Origin: Dactylonectria macrodidyma
Taxonomy: Eukaryota; Ascomycota; Sordariomycetes; Hypocreales; Nectriaceae
Reading direction: 5' to 3'
Length of the DNA: 64,000 nucleotides
NCBI GenBank assembly: GCA_020744425.1
Contig: JAGMUV010000012.1
Location: 992,001 to 1,056,000 of the forward strand
Shown: in pieces, positions 20,719 to 31,051 of the stretch
How the letters are laid out: the number at the start of each line of letters is the position of its first letter
How positions within the stretch are numbered: position 1 is the first letter of the stretch
The notes under the pieces: generated by a model
What the model was told of the DNA's origin: nothing
The model's database searches: none
The model's input: the letters and a program-made list of their open reading frames with translations, nothing else
Position numbers and translations under genes: made by a program

Positions 20719-23117
20719 TTCGTAGGGTAATCCTCATCGTACTCCATGAGTTGTGCGATCCCTAGGTTTTCGTACCATTTCCTTACTCGGTAGTCTTCCA
20801 TATCTTCTACCTCGTAGGGTTTCATCACTGGTTGACCATTTACTCGTACCGGGAAACAGTCTTGCTTGAGCTTCTCCGCGAGGTGCGTGGTGCATTGTTG
20901 GTAGATGCACGAAGCCCATGAGATTTCCTTGTGTTTCCGGTGTTCCCAGTGTACTCGAGGGTCGTCTCCCCTGAGTCGTCGTTCGGTTGGGTTTCGTGGA
21001 TTTCGTCCGTCGTTCCGATGTAGAGCTCGGATGTATATGTCCGCTTCTTCCGTAGGGTCCTGTGTTTCCCTGGCGAACTGTTCGATTTGGACGTCTTCCA
21101 TCACGCGTACTAGCGCGTCTTGTTCTTCCGGAGTGATGCTTCGAAGGTCATCATCGGATTCCGGGTATTCGTCTGCTGGTGCGAGGATGTCTTCGTCCTC
21201 GATGTTGTACCCGGCTTCCCTTGCCTGGTGTACGTCTCGTCCTGCGCTAACTTGTCGTGGAAAGTAGCTGCGTGTTGCACCGCTGTCCATCATGGCAGGT
21301 CGCATTTGTGGCCTGTTCGTGTCGGTCCATTCGTGATCGGGTTGTCGGTCTGGGATCTCGAAGTCGTCGAAATCTTCCATTTGCGTTGGATTCTCCCTGA
21401 GTTGTCGGACCATAGCGATGGTATGACTTTCGTTGTTAGGCCGGGGCGCGATAGGTGGGTATCCTGTGGCTTGTGTGCCTGGGATGGCTGTCCATTGCTT
21501 GGCAGGTTTCTTCCCATTCTTTTGATCCCTTTTCTCCTTATGCTCGTCCTTATGCCTGTGGTAGCTGTCTCGCTTTATTCGCAGGCGGTGCTCTCGTCTG
21601 TCAGGATTCTTTTCCTCCTGTTCTCGTATTTGCTTCCATCCGGTCAGGTTTGAGTTTGTGCCTGGCCTGATCGCTCCTGGTTCCAGAAGTTCCTTTGTTC
21701 TGGGGTTGTCGGTGTATTTCAGGTCTTCCATCCAGTCCCACGGTGGGGCTGCGCCGTTGAAGGTTCCGTCGAAGCCGCTTCGGGTCATGTTGATGGATCG
21801 GACTGGGAGTTCGTCGTCCTTTTGCATCTTGACTGAATTGATGTTGCGGGTAGGCGTGGTGATGGGCTTGAATGGTTTCTTTTCCCTCCTTGGTTTTTTG
21901 CAGTCGCGTGAAAGGTGTCCTGGTTCGTCGCAGTTGTAGCATTTGAACGTCTTCTTTCCCTGCTGGTGACGTTGCTGCACCGCTCCGAGTTCCATTGGTC
22001 CTGCTGCAGTACCGTAAGAAGTGTTGGGGGTTCGTTGTTTCCCCTGGTTGGCATAGTTCTTCTTTCTCCAGCCGCTACTGCTGGCGTTGCCGTTTCGTTT
22101 TTCCATTCGTCGTTCGAAGAGTCGATTATCGATGGTGACGCACAGTTTGGCGTAAGCGTTGAAGGTGGTGGGTAGTGTCAGGATCTTGGACACTTCGTCT
22201 TTGACCTCATCCTTCATTCCTCTGTAGAACTCATCGATTGTTGTTTCTTCGTCCCAACTGAGCTTGGCCAAGTGGTATCGAAATTCCGTGAGATATTCCG
22301 ACATTGCTCGCTTTTGATCCAGTTTCCGGATCGCTTTGAGAGCGTCGTGTTTCTCGTCCCATTCGCCGTAAGTGTCGATGAGTTTTTCTTCGTACAGTCT
22401 GAAGTTCCCAAAGAGCTCCTTGGTTTCGACACGGCGACTATCGTAGGGGTTCTCGACGAAGTCTCTCAAGATTGGTTCGAGTCCGCGTAGGGCCTTTCCT
22501 TCGAGCAGGCTCATTGCATGTCTGACCTTCAGTTCTTCGTTCGCGAACATGGTAGGGTAGTACATGAAGTATGATTTGAGCTGCGTGAGGTGCTCGCGAA
22601 GGTCCTTGGGGGTACCGTCGAACTTAGTTGGCATTGGCGGTTTGAGGGTTTCTCCAGCGTCACGAGGTCGTGCCTGCTGGGCTGGTGCGTTAAACCCGGT
22701 GAATTGTTCCGCCTGGCGCTGCTGTTCGTTCCTAGCAGCGGTTTGAGCTGTAGACAACTCCACGATTCGTGCTTCAAGAGCAGCGATGGTGTTTGCGACG
22801 TTCGGGTCTCGAACAGGGTTCTCCTGTTGAGTTCGAAGAGCCGCGAACTGCGCTTCGTAGTGCTCGTGCGCTTCGTGGTTCAGCTTAGACATGTTGATCA
22901 TTTCGTTGCTGAGGCGTTGGTTCTCAGCACGAAGTGCGATGATCTCTTCATCCTCGTCTCCGGACGAGTCCATGTCTCGGTCTCCGTCTGGGTCCTGGGC
23001 CCTACGCTGAGTAGCGGGTCCCTTGCCCTTGGAGGAGCCAGAGCTGGTAGTGGGAGTTGCGGGTGCCATAACAGCTTGTCGGTTATTGCTCAGCGTATAA
23101 GGTAACCGTCTGAACAA
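20553..23117 (-). CDS. gag: Gag-like polyprotein of the chromovirus, with long C-terminal extension
   Basis: It has 854 residues from the Met at 23117; a second Met 16 codons later is also possible. An acidic start and coiled coil (about 60-130) precede the retrotransposon gag domain (KFDGTPKDLREHLTQLKSYF, about 165-330). A CCHC knuckle, CYNCDEPGHLSRDC, lies near residues 392-405 and should bind RNA. About 450 residues follow, much longer than a usual Ty3-type Gag tail. This extension includes AMMDSGATRSYF near residue 609, which resembles an aspartic protease active site although pol has its own. The stop lies inside the start of the pol frame. The role of the extension is unknown. Confidence 0.92.
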   Translation of the reverse strand: MFRRLPYTLSNNRQAVMAPATPTTSSGSSKGKGPATQRRAQDPDGDRDMDSSGDEDEEIIALRAENQRLSNEMINMSKLNHEAHEHYEAQFAALRTQQENPVRDPNVANTIAALEARIVELSTAQTAARNEQQRQAEQFTGFNAPAQQARPRDAGETLKPPMPTKFDGTPKDLREHLTQLKSYFMYYPTMFANEELKVRHAMSLLEGKALRGLEPILRDFVENPYDSRRVETKELFGNFRLYEEKLIDTYGEWDEKHDALKAIRKLDQKRAMSEYLTEFRYHLAKLSWDEETTIDEFYRGMKDEVKDEVSKILTLPTTFNAYAKLCVTIDNRLFERRMEKRNGNASSSGWRKKNYANQGKQRTPNTSYGTAAGPMELGAVQQRHQQGKKTFKCYNCDEPGHLSRDCKKPRREKKPFKPITTPTRNINSVKMQKDDELPVRSINMTRSGFDGTFNGAAPPWDWMEDLKYTDNPRTKELLEPGAIRPGTNSNLTGWKQIREQEEKNPDRREHRLRIKRDSYHRHKDEHKEKRDQKNGKKPAKQWTAIPGTQATGYPPIAPRPNNESHTIAMVRQLRENPTQMEDFDDFEIPDRQPDHEWTDTNRPQMRPAMMDSGATRSYFPRQVSAGRDVHQAREAGYNIEDEDILAPADEYPESDDDLRSITPEEQDALVRVMEDVQIEQFARETQDPTEEADIYIRALHRNDGRNPRNPTERRLRGDDPRVHWEHRKHKEISWASCIYQQCTTHLAEKLKQDCFPVRVNGQPVMKPYEVEDMEDYRVRKWYENLGIAQLMEYDEDYPTKCQHLDAKFTDCQRPECQIHVYDKVNAWHEHNRRPTFRPSRDGTTENTKNSRRHL

Positions 23118-23129
23118 GAGCTATCAACG

Positions 23130-23565
23130 TGTAACGGTCGTGTTCCCAGGCTAACCTGTACGTGGTATAGGGTAGCTCGGAAAGGGTTCCTAAGGGATAG
23201 ACCAGGGTCTATGTTAGCAGAACGGTTAGGTCACACTTACTGAGCGGTAGTCGTAGTGTTACGTTAGGTAATAGTCAATGTACGATGATGCGTAGCAGTC
23301 AGAGTAGATTGAGGTAACCAAGTTGTATTGATAGCTGAGGAGCTGGTGTCCTAGTGACAGCCAGTTCCTCGGGTTTATATACTATGTAGTATGAGGTTCG
23401 ATCACCTTAGTTACAGGGGTGATCGCAGTGATCACAGAAGTGATCACGGTGATCACGGGAGTGATCGCGGTGATCGCTCCACAGTTCGCTGTGATCGCTC
23501 GTAATTGGTGAGAAATTTGTGGGGGCCACGTGACGTCAGGCGTCTACGTTGCACGGGTCGTGACA
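23130..23565 (-). repeat. 5' LTR of the chromovirus
   Basis: This is the 436-bp partner of the LTR at 15453-15888 and reads as identical. On the minus strand it begins TGTCACGACCC and ends CCGTTACA. Gag begins 12 bases inside the element. Confidence 0.95.
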
Positions 23566-24062
23566 CTAATCCGAGTATAGCAGCACTATAGCGCACCTAA
23601 GATACGCAATAAACGCATGCTATATGCTATTAATATGGGCTAGTTCATTATAAATAAATACTATACTATGACCGAGGACGTTCCCGTTTATTCCGCCGCT
23701 CTCCTTCTCGACCCTTCGAAACGAGATGCCTACATTAAGCAGAACTGGCCGGATGAGTGGTATGATAATGCAATTAGCGGAGCATAAGCGATTTAGGAGG
23801 AAGAATATAATATAGAGCTCCTTACGAAGCCTCGGGCCTCTCCGAGCGCTATCCCGGACTTTATAGAACATAAGACTAATAAACTAGCTCAGTTAGCAAA
23901 GAATATGAAGGTAAAGACCGCCGGATTGCATTATAAGGATGATTTTATAACCTTTATTACTGCTTAACCGATAGAGATCGATTCTACGCTGCTTTAATAG
24001 TGGTGCGCATCTAAGCAGCAGAGAAGATATCCACGACTTAGCCGCATGGCCATCGCGATACT

Positions 24063-24529
24063 TGTCAGGGCTGGTTACACACAAGGGAGTGAAGAGGGCA
24101 GACACGCTGCGAGACAGCAGCTAGCTAGTAGGAATGATGCTGGTGACTGTATTGATCTCTGACCCCCCCTTTGCCTTCTTCCTCTAGTAGCTCTTCTTAT
24201 AGCCAGGTCTAATATCCCTTCTTCCAATACCCTAGCTAGCTAGCTGTAGCTTAGCTGCTTAGGTCTAGCTAGTTTGATTGGTCTTCGTAATCCTGAGACT
24301 CCGGCCCGGCCGGGTCTCTCATAACCCGGTCGGAGCTCTCGGATCCGGCCGGTTGCGCTTAGCCCGTGTTCCATAACTCCCTCAGCCACTTGCTAGCTGA
24401 AAGCTAGCTGTGGCAAACCTGCGACGTAGCTGCGACCTTGTGACTGTTAGGCGCGGCCGCCACTGTGTGACAGTGGATTTCTGCAGTTAGTGCCCCATAG
24501 ACCCTTCTTGTGGCTTTTGGCCTCTGACA
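24063..24529. mobile_element. solo LTR inside the fossil hAT
   Basis: The segment is 467 bp, begins TGTCAGGGCTGG and ends GGCCTCTGACA. It is flanked by atact at 24058-24062 and 24530-24534. Removing it and one flank restores alignment with the hAT transposase sequence at 48320-48350 with no length change. TG...CA ends and a 5-bp duplication are the marks of an LTR left after recombination. It is not related to the chromovirus LTR. Confidence 0.8.
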
Positions 24530-25173
24530 ATACTCTCCATCTCACCAGAGTCGTCCGGGCCAGAGAGAGCCTTCTCTGGGGCGCGCAGGACATACTCATG
24601 GGATAGGTTGCGGATTAAATGTGCAAACATTGAGAGGGAAGAGTGTATAGGGAGCTGGTTGCGCGAAGGTCATATCTTACCTACATCCCGCGGTGGATTT
24701 GGGTTACTGATGATGTTTTCCGCATTAAAAGATGATCTTACTGATTCAAATAACGATTTAGAAGACAGGGAAGATATTGATTGATATAGAACGGAGTCGT
24801 TAAATTAATTGTTTGATTTCATCGCCTTATTGGCCCACTATCGTATTCCTTATCCTGTTATCCTGTTATCTTATCCTATTATCCTATAATCCGTATTTTT
24901 TCTTATCTCATTCTATTTAACATGTTTAGGGATTTCTTAACATGTTATACAGGTTGCCTATGTATGCCCGGGGGGGGGGAGGGAAGAGAGTGGGATGGCG
25001 GAAACGATGTGACGGACGGACGGAATACTTTCTTTTTCTCTAGTGACATGTTTCCTGGTTGTTGCTGTATCGGTACCTCATACCATACTGCACATGTTCC
25101 GCATGTTACGTGCTCCATGAGTTGTGGCCAATGTGGCTACGTAGCCAATGTTGGGGCTGCTTCGTCTTCCATC

Positions 25174-25174
<1 letters not shown>

Positions 25175-25213
<39 letters not shown>

Positions 25214-26322
25214 ATTATTACCGTCATGAAGATATCTACTAGAGATGTCTACAGAATCCCCTAAGGGCAAGATGACGTGCTAGGCTGGTGTCAACAGCTA
25301 AAGAAACCTAAGTACAGTAACCCGGGGCCGGAGCTACAGACCAAGCAGGTCCATAGCTCGGACCTACAGTCCGCATAAGCTAAGATTGTAATCCTTCTTC
25401 CTCTTCCATCTAGCAATTAAGCAGCCCTATTTGACTTATGATTTCGAGCCCGATATCCGTCAGCGGATTGTCAGGGCGGGTGTCGGCATACCCATATTTA
25501 TTAACCAGCTTGGAATTCTCCAGTATTCCTACTCCTGCCTGCCGGCATTCAAAACCTCCAGAAATCGAGATCCGTATGATAGGAAAAACTGCAGATGGGA
25601 AAACCTCGCGGGAGCTCGTAGAGGGAAAAACCACTGCAGCTAGCATCCATTGATCAGGGCCATCAAGCCAGAACCCTGATGCCTATAAGTAGCCCGATTC
25701 TGTGACTTCTTGTAGACCTGGATTAACAGCCAAGATCCGTAAATCAAGGCATCTAAGACCCGGAGGTCATAGTAGCCTAGGCCCGGAGGCCGAGGCAGGT
25801 GCTAAGACGCGGTAGCCTTATGCACCTAAGTGCCGAGACGCAGAGGTCAGGGCAGCTTAAGCCCAGAGGCCTAAGCAGGTACTAAGACTAAGATATAGCC
25901 TTATATACCTAAGTGCCGAGTCGCAGAGATCAGGGCAAAGGTCGACGCCCACCTAGATTGAAGCTAGTGTCGTGATTGCTGTTGGCCGCGATAGCTATAC
26001 CTGCTGCGAGGCCTGAACCAGCATTACAGCATGTATAAGAGCCACAGCGGTGTCGTTGGCCCCCGCAAGCCGTGCTGTGACCCTGCTGCTATCTTAGCTG
26101 CCCAGCTGGTCAGGGCAGCAGGCTTCGATCGTGGCCGGAGCCCTTGGGCTGTGACCTTGGCTGCTGCGTAAAGGAAGTCAACCCTCTCAATCCTTCCTTT
26201 ACTGGGCTGTTAGTACCCGATGGGTACCTAGCTGCTGCAGCAGCCAAATTTGGTGGGCCTGCAAAAATTTCCACGCTAGTGCTAACAGCCGCTAGCCAGG
26301 AAAATTTTTTACAGGAGAGAGT
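25175..26322 (-). mobile_element. retroposon with (CAA)n tail and 15-17 bp target duplication, copy 1
   Basis: The segment is 1148 bp and about 95% identical by eye to 53876-55051. It is flanked by tgcttcgtcttccatct at 25158-25174 and 26323-26339. On the minus strand it ends in a (CAA)n tail (the TTG run at 25175-25212). Long duplications plus a simple 3' tail indicate insertion by LINE-type target-primed reverse transcription. A 78-codon frame at 25646-25410 (minus) is kept in both copies with one Val/Ile change, but both are nearly identical so this proves little. Internal repeats of about 85 bp rich in CCGGAGGCC lie at 25760-25930. No reverse transcriptase is encoded. Confidence 0.75.
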
Positions 26323-26339
26323 TGCTTCGTCTTCCATCT

Positions 26340-26741
26340 AGACAGACGTAGTACTTTTTACAATGACAGGAGTTTTCAGCACCATAGAGTGACAAACTCG
26401 GAAATCCCGCATATGTTCTCTACCAGCATGAACCCCCCCATGATATGATGATTATGATGACAGCATTATACGCGTACTAGGATTGATCTAGTCTGGCGGG
26501 TGTGGCAAGGTACCAGGGCCCCTGCAGATTTAGAGCAAAGCCCTGGTGCAAGGGTTTTGGGACCAGAGAAGCCACTAGCCAAGCTCCCTGTCCCCTTGGA
26601 ACAAGGAGCTGAATGCGGGGTAGTTGGTGCATTCGGTTTCTGGGGACTTCAATGATAAATCGTCCCGTTATCCCACCCTCCGCATTTCTCGCATTCTGAG
26701 TTCCCCAACCCCCCGCCCCGCCTCCCTCCAAAAGCGGCGCT
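26340..26741. other. upstream region of the membrane-protein gene
   Basis: This is the 402 bases between the retroposon copy and the start codon at 26742. A pyrimidine-rich block precedes the start. No gene or repeat is recognised. Confidence 0.4.
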
Positions 26742-27936
26742 ATGGCAAACACGCCATCACCCCATGAGTCCAAACCGTCGAGCCCAGCACAACTGACGCT
26801 GGAGGCATGGTCGCAGGGCTTCATGGTTGGGGCCTTGGTCATCATGGCCGGCATTACCCTCGCCAACATGCGCAGTGGAGTACTGCTCCATAAACTCATT
26901 CTGATCGAGGTCAGTGCAATGGTGTATTCGGAGAGCATGCAAACCAGGTTGCTTACCATGCCCAAAAGCTCGTCTTGGCTCTACCGAACGGTTTCTTCGC
27001 CTTCTTTGATCCCCCCGTCTGGGGTTGGTATCTCTCCTCAACTGCTGTCCCCCTTATTACATCCTGGACACTGCACAACGTCATCGCATGGATAAAGAAT
27101 AAGCCGTTCCTGCAGCGAACGGGCAACTTGATATACATTGGCACCATAATCCTCGCCCAACCCTACTGGGTACTAGAGCTCTACGCGAACTTTGCTTATT
27201 ACAATGACATTAACAACCGTCTTTTTATTTCTACCCGCCCGTTTGAGGCCTTGTGCCGGTAAAGATCCCTTCCCCACCCACTTTACTTTCCTTTCCACTC
27301 ACCCTTCCCATTAGCGACCCATGGTGGGTATTCACAACCGCCAACCTTTTTTGGAACATCAAATACCGCTACGAGTTCGGTTTTATCGAGATTGTCCGAG
27401 TATCCCCACGTTTCGGTATTTTGCTTCTCAGCATGTGTCTCAGCCTCGTCTTCATCGCCGTCGACCTTTTGTCTGTGACTCCGGTTCTGGCAATCGGCGG
27501 CATCAACCCGTTCTGGAAGTTCGCCCTTGTCTTCAAGTGCCTCACCGACACCATCATTCTTGACGACTTCAAAACGGCCTTGGACAAGCTGAGCCGACAC
27601 AAAATGAGTCAGATATATCAACTCCCCTTCAGCATCAGGAGTAACGAACTGCGGCCTGAGGGGATCCAGATGAATCGAAGAGTAGAGGACGCTGCATATT
27701 GGAATGGGAGTGATGTTATGGTGTCGATCGAGCAGATTGAGAGGATTCCTAGTGATGCGGGCATGAGCATAACGACTGCGGACGGGGTTCCCTATCCCCC
27801 GCCCATTGCGTCAACCCATGAGGTAATGGGCGCTGTGAGAAAAGGGAATGACGGGAAGAAAGTATCAACCGTCACACATCCTCTGTGCGTGAGATGTGCG
27901 TCAAGCCTCCCTGAGCGACCTGAGACGAGAATGTGA
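26742..27936 (+). CDS. multi-span integral membrane protein of unknown function
   Basis: Three exons, 26742-26909, 26969-27258 and 27315-27936, use GT-AG introns of 59 and 56 bases and give 359 residues. About six or seven hydrophobic spans cover residues 25-240, for example GFMVGALVIMAGITLANM, LYLSSTAVPLITSW-like sequence and GILLLSMCLSLVFIAVDLL. They are followed by a soluble C-terminal tail of about 120 residues. This layout is common among uncharacterised fungal membrane proteins, some compared to rhodopsin-like folds. I recognise no catalytic motif. It lies inside the fructan gene region, but nothing in the protein links it to sugar metabolism. Confidence 0.75.
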
Positions 27937-28164
27937 AGTCTCACAACCAATATCGATGAGTGTATACGTTTGTAAGCTTGTCGGACTGGGTACGCCCCGC
28001 ATATCTCTGGGCTAGAAGGGGGAGGGGCCTCCTTGATCTGGTCTTGCAGGCGTATTGCTAAAGGTCGTTTGCCAGACGCGCCGATCATTGAACGACGAGG
28101 TTTCTATGAGCCTTGTTAATGTAGCTGAAGAACGAATTGAATATGTCGATTGTATTTAGCTGTA

Positions 28165-28456
28165 CGGAGGAAGGGCTCAAAAGTCTTTGCCCAAGAGATC
28201 AACGCCACATCCTTAGATCCTTGTCAGCTACTTACCGGTACATCACGCTCTGAGCAAGTGCAGAGGGTCTCCGCCTAATACTACTAAAGATTTAGGGGCC
28301 ATAGGGGAAGTGTTATTTTGGTTACTGACTAAAGTCTGCTAAACCCTATCGGCCTTCAGCGGTGTCGAATTGGATTGAAGTATTCCTTGTATCTCCCCTG
28401 GCTGTGGCGTTGTGATTGCTTTTTCTTTGGGCAAAGACTTTTAAGCCCTTCCTCCG
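28165..28456. mobile_element. Tc1/mariner-type MITE with TA duplication
   Basis: The element is 292 bp. It begins CGGAGGAAGGGCTCAAAAGT and its other end is the complement of CGGAGGAAGGGCTTAAAAGT, one mismatch in about 30 bases. TA flanks it at 28163-28164 and 28457-28458. It has no coding capacity. Confidence 0.8.
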
Positions 28457-28509
28457 TAATGGTCTCAGAAGTTCAGGGGTGCAACGTAGGATGTGGCCAG
28501 AAGACATTG

Positions 28510-28655
28510 AATTGAGCTACTTCTTCTATCTAAGAGAGTGACGAAGGTCGGTCTCTTATACCTATGTCCAATCTGCCAATATCATAGGCAGCAGGCTGCT
28601 GCCTGATACTAGTTGTGGTCGTTCACGATCATCGTGATCCTTGCCTCATTTCTAT
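28510..28655 (-). mobile_element. hAT 5'-end fragment
   Basis: Read on the minus strand this matches the leader of the hAT at 45964-46110: the ggatcacgatcatcgtgaac palindrome, then cagcagcctgctgcct, then ggtataagagaccgac and a cttagatagaaga block. No transposase or clear terminal repeat is attached. The following 28656-29259 holds no recognised gene. Confidence 0.65.
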
Positions 28656-29259
28656 CCTCATTCCAACAAATGGTGCTGGGTTTAGTGTAAAATTCCAAGA
28701 TATGAAGATTGTAAGTTATTGGTATTTTAAAAACGTACTTGATAAGCGAGTCGGCCGATAAGATAAGCGAGCTGGCCGCCCGCCCGTGCCTACAACATGG
28801 TTGGTTTACTTTCAATCTGCTATTTCTCCACAAAAAATTATGGAAACTTTTAGCAAAGAGGCCTTAATAGTTCTGGCAATTGAAATTATTCATAAAGACC
28901 TAAACCTAAGTTTACGGGACCACAATCAACGTGAGTGGAAATGGAATTTGGTATGCAGGTGGGTCAGAGTGGAAATTCCGATGACATGGTGGCTTGTTTG
29001 ATAGAGAGCTAGAGCCTCCTTGACGATAAAATGATTAGTAAGTCATACGTATAACGCACGTCCTATAAAACCATTTATTATGAGCGGTTGAGCAGAGTTT
29101 AAATCTAAGCTTGGCTTTCTCTCCTTTGCTACTTGTTAACTTTCGAAGGTGATAGACGAACGGCCATCCAGCTTTGCCCTGGAACAGCATGGGTTTCTCA
29201 TATTTTGACACATGATAACGACATCATGTATCAAAACGCAAGAACCTGCCACGACCAAA

Positions 29260-31051
29260 TTAGGCATGTTCTACAGAAACTTCTCCCTCCTTAGCTAAAA
29301 GAGAGCGCAGAGCTTGGGTATGCTCAGCCTGGCTGCGTTCGGCCTCAAGAAGAGCCACAGTTTTCTTGAAGTGCCTCGGTGGCACGTTCATTGCATAGAG
29401 TTCATCCAACCTCTCAAAAGAGAGGCCTTGAGTCTCCGGGAACAGGTACCAGCCCCCCACACTAGCAATAAGCCCAGTACCCAAGAAGATGAAGCCGACC
29501 TTGCCGCCCAAGTCTCCAGCATCAGGGTTGATCATGTAGGGGACTGTGAACTGCATGATCAGACCCCAAAGCGAGTTGGTAATAGTAATTAGGCCTTGAG
29601 TTGCTGCTCTCAATCTCATTGTGGCGATTTCTGAAGCCAGCACGAAGCCCGTGGCACCAATAGAGAGCTGATAAATCAGAGCCCAAACATAAAGCAAGGC
29701 CACGATGCCCCAACTCGCTTGACTCCGATTGGGGACGCACCCCAGGATCCCGATAATGAGAAGCATGAGACAGAGCATGAACTGAGGACCCACGATTAAG
29801 AATCGGCGGCCATATATTTCTGTAAGGGGAAAGGCTGCGGTGCTAGCGAGAAGCATGACCACAAATAACGCGACCGAGGCGTTAAAATAGTCTTTGATCC
29901 CAATGAGCTCAAAGAAGTATGTAGCATATCCAATAACAAAAGTGGCCCCGATCATTTGTTGCGCTGAAGCAGCGAAGATTGCGGTAAAAGTACGCTTTCG
30001 GTTCGTGGCATTAAAGCATTCGGCTTCCAACTGGATGTTGACGCCCAGCAGCCTCCGGGGAGGGAGATCATCAATGTTACCATGTCGTTCGTTGGTAAGA
30101 CGTATTTCCTCTTCAATTCGAGTGGCCTCGATGTTATAGTACTCGGCTTCCTTGAACCCATAGATGCGGCGAAGTGCTTTCTTCGCGTCGGCATTGCGGC
30201 CGCGACGGACAAGCCAGTAGGGTGACTCGGGAAAGAACGGCCAGGAGATCGTTAGAATGACTATTCGCGCCTTCATTAGTCGTTATTTGCGTATATGGGA
30301 TAGAAACAAGCCTTACGAGGGAAGAAGTACATGGCAACTACAGGTAGCCACCATTGCCATAATCCAGAAATCTGATTGCTGCCTTGGGACAGAATGACAA
30401 TAGCAAACTGGCCAAAGACGATACTGGTGTTGAAGAAACAGAGAAAGAAACCACGAAGTTCAGGCCGGCACGTCTCGCCAATCCAGAGTGGCGAAATAGT
30501 GAACATCATGCCAATAGCGATGCCGTTGACGCCACGGCCCGCCAGGTGCATCCGCCAGTCAGGGGCAAGTTGCTGAAGAAGGACTCCAGCAACTGAGATG
30601 ACAGATGCGGCAAGGATGCCCCATTTGCGGCCAAACTTATCGAGCAGAGGTGCGAAAATGAAGGTAGAGACGATTTCTGTAGCCGGGGCGATGGAGTTCC
30701 AGGCCGAGAGGTAGCGAGCCGGAATCAGGTAGCTGCCATCGGGCTGGGGCACTCCAAACTTGTCTTTGAAGGCCGGTAAGGCCGCGAGCTGGCCGCCAGC
30801 TACGATGTCAAATCCTTGCATGACAACGCCGGAAGAGATCAGTAGAGCTGATGAGGTTGTCAGACTGTGGTATGGGACGGTGTAGGGACAGGCCAATCTG
30901 ACTTACCCCAGAGGGCGAATCGTGACTGCGACTTGAGAATCTTCCATTTGTTGGCCGGATTCACAACAGAGTAGTCGACCCTGAACCAGGTAGTCAGTGG
31001 TGGATCAACGTTGCCAAGGAAAAGAGTTGCCTACCCGTGAATCAATGTCAT
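29260..31051 (-). CDS. MFS sugar transporter (alpha-glucoside/disaccharide permease type)
   Basis: I read four exons: 31051-31035, 30980-30907, 30847-30317 and 30260-29260, giving 540 residues. The first exon is only 17 bases (MTLIHG), so the true 5' end is the least sure part. Signatures are [20 protein letters not shown] in helix 1, the DKFGRKWG loop, [60 protein letters not shown] and [20 protein letters not shown]. These resemble fungal maltose, sucrose and lactose permeases more than hexose carriers. It is divergent from a GH32 gene without signal peptide, which suggests import of sucrose or short fructo-oligosaccharides for hydrolysis inside the cell. Substrate is inferred only from this context. 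Confidence 0.87.

Larger units (their letters stand above)
15453..23565 (-). mobile_element. Ty3/Gypsy chromovirus LTR retrotransposon, apparently intact
   Basis: The element is 8113 bp, bounded by 436-bp LTRs and by a perfect 5-bp duplication, ctaat, at 15448-15452 and 23566-23570. Sense is the minus strand: LTR (23565-23130), gag, pol, then an extra antisense gene, then LTR (15888-15453). Gag and pol are long and open, and the LTRs read as identical, so insertion is recent compared with the decayed hAT around it. Pol ends in a chromodomain, which places it with the chromoviruses. The region just after the 5' LTR was not matched to any tRNA primer site. Confidence 0.95.
10293..24700 (+). pseudogene. 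hAT transposase pseudogene, split into five pieces
   Basis: Pieces lie at about 10293-10398, 11092-12399, 15267-15452, 23566-24062 and 24530-24700. Each lines up in order with the transposase at 46210-48583. Examples are QLPSNFFSIMD (10350s), the STDLWTSPHRHALLAVC block (11575-11625), RKLHGLAVW (12150s), VYSAALLLDPSKR-like sequence (23680s) and the hATC dimerisation remnant (24540-24660). Numerous stops and frameshifts break it. The presumed start codon appears as GTG at 10293. It is non-functional. Confidence 0.8.
9514..24966 (+). mobile_element. fossil hAT transposon interrupted by four later insertions
   Basis: The ends pair as imperfect terminal inverted repeats: catacatgggcaacttg at 9514-9530 against its complement at 24950-24966, 15 of 17 matching. 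The intact relative at 45781-48712 uses the same catacatgggca end. Both flanks are a CC plus G-tract, so the 8-bp duplication is plausible, but its exact length is blurred by the homopolymer. Removing the four inserts and their target duplications leaves about 3.3 kb, near the 2.9 kb of the relative. The 5' subterminal block with ggatcacgatcatcgtgaac (from 9660) is also shared. The body is TA-rich with many stops. The host flank joins the 3' side of the GH32 gene to the region at 24967. Confidence 0.85.

Noticed and set aside
18793..22490. Several plus-strand frames of 60-180 codons across gag-pol
   Set aside because: They are antisense shadows of gag and pol; unlike 16003-16607 none has a recognisable domain or splice logic.
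25175..25212. TTG microsatellite as an independent repeat
   Set aside because: It is the tail of the retroposon, since the same TTG run abuts the duplication in the second copy at 53876.
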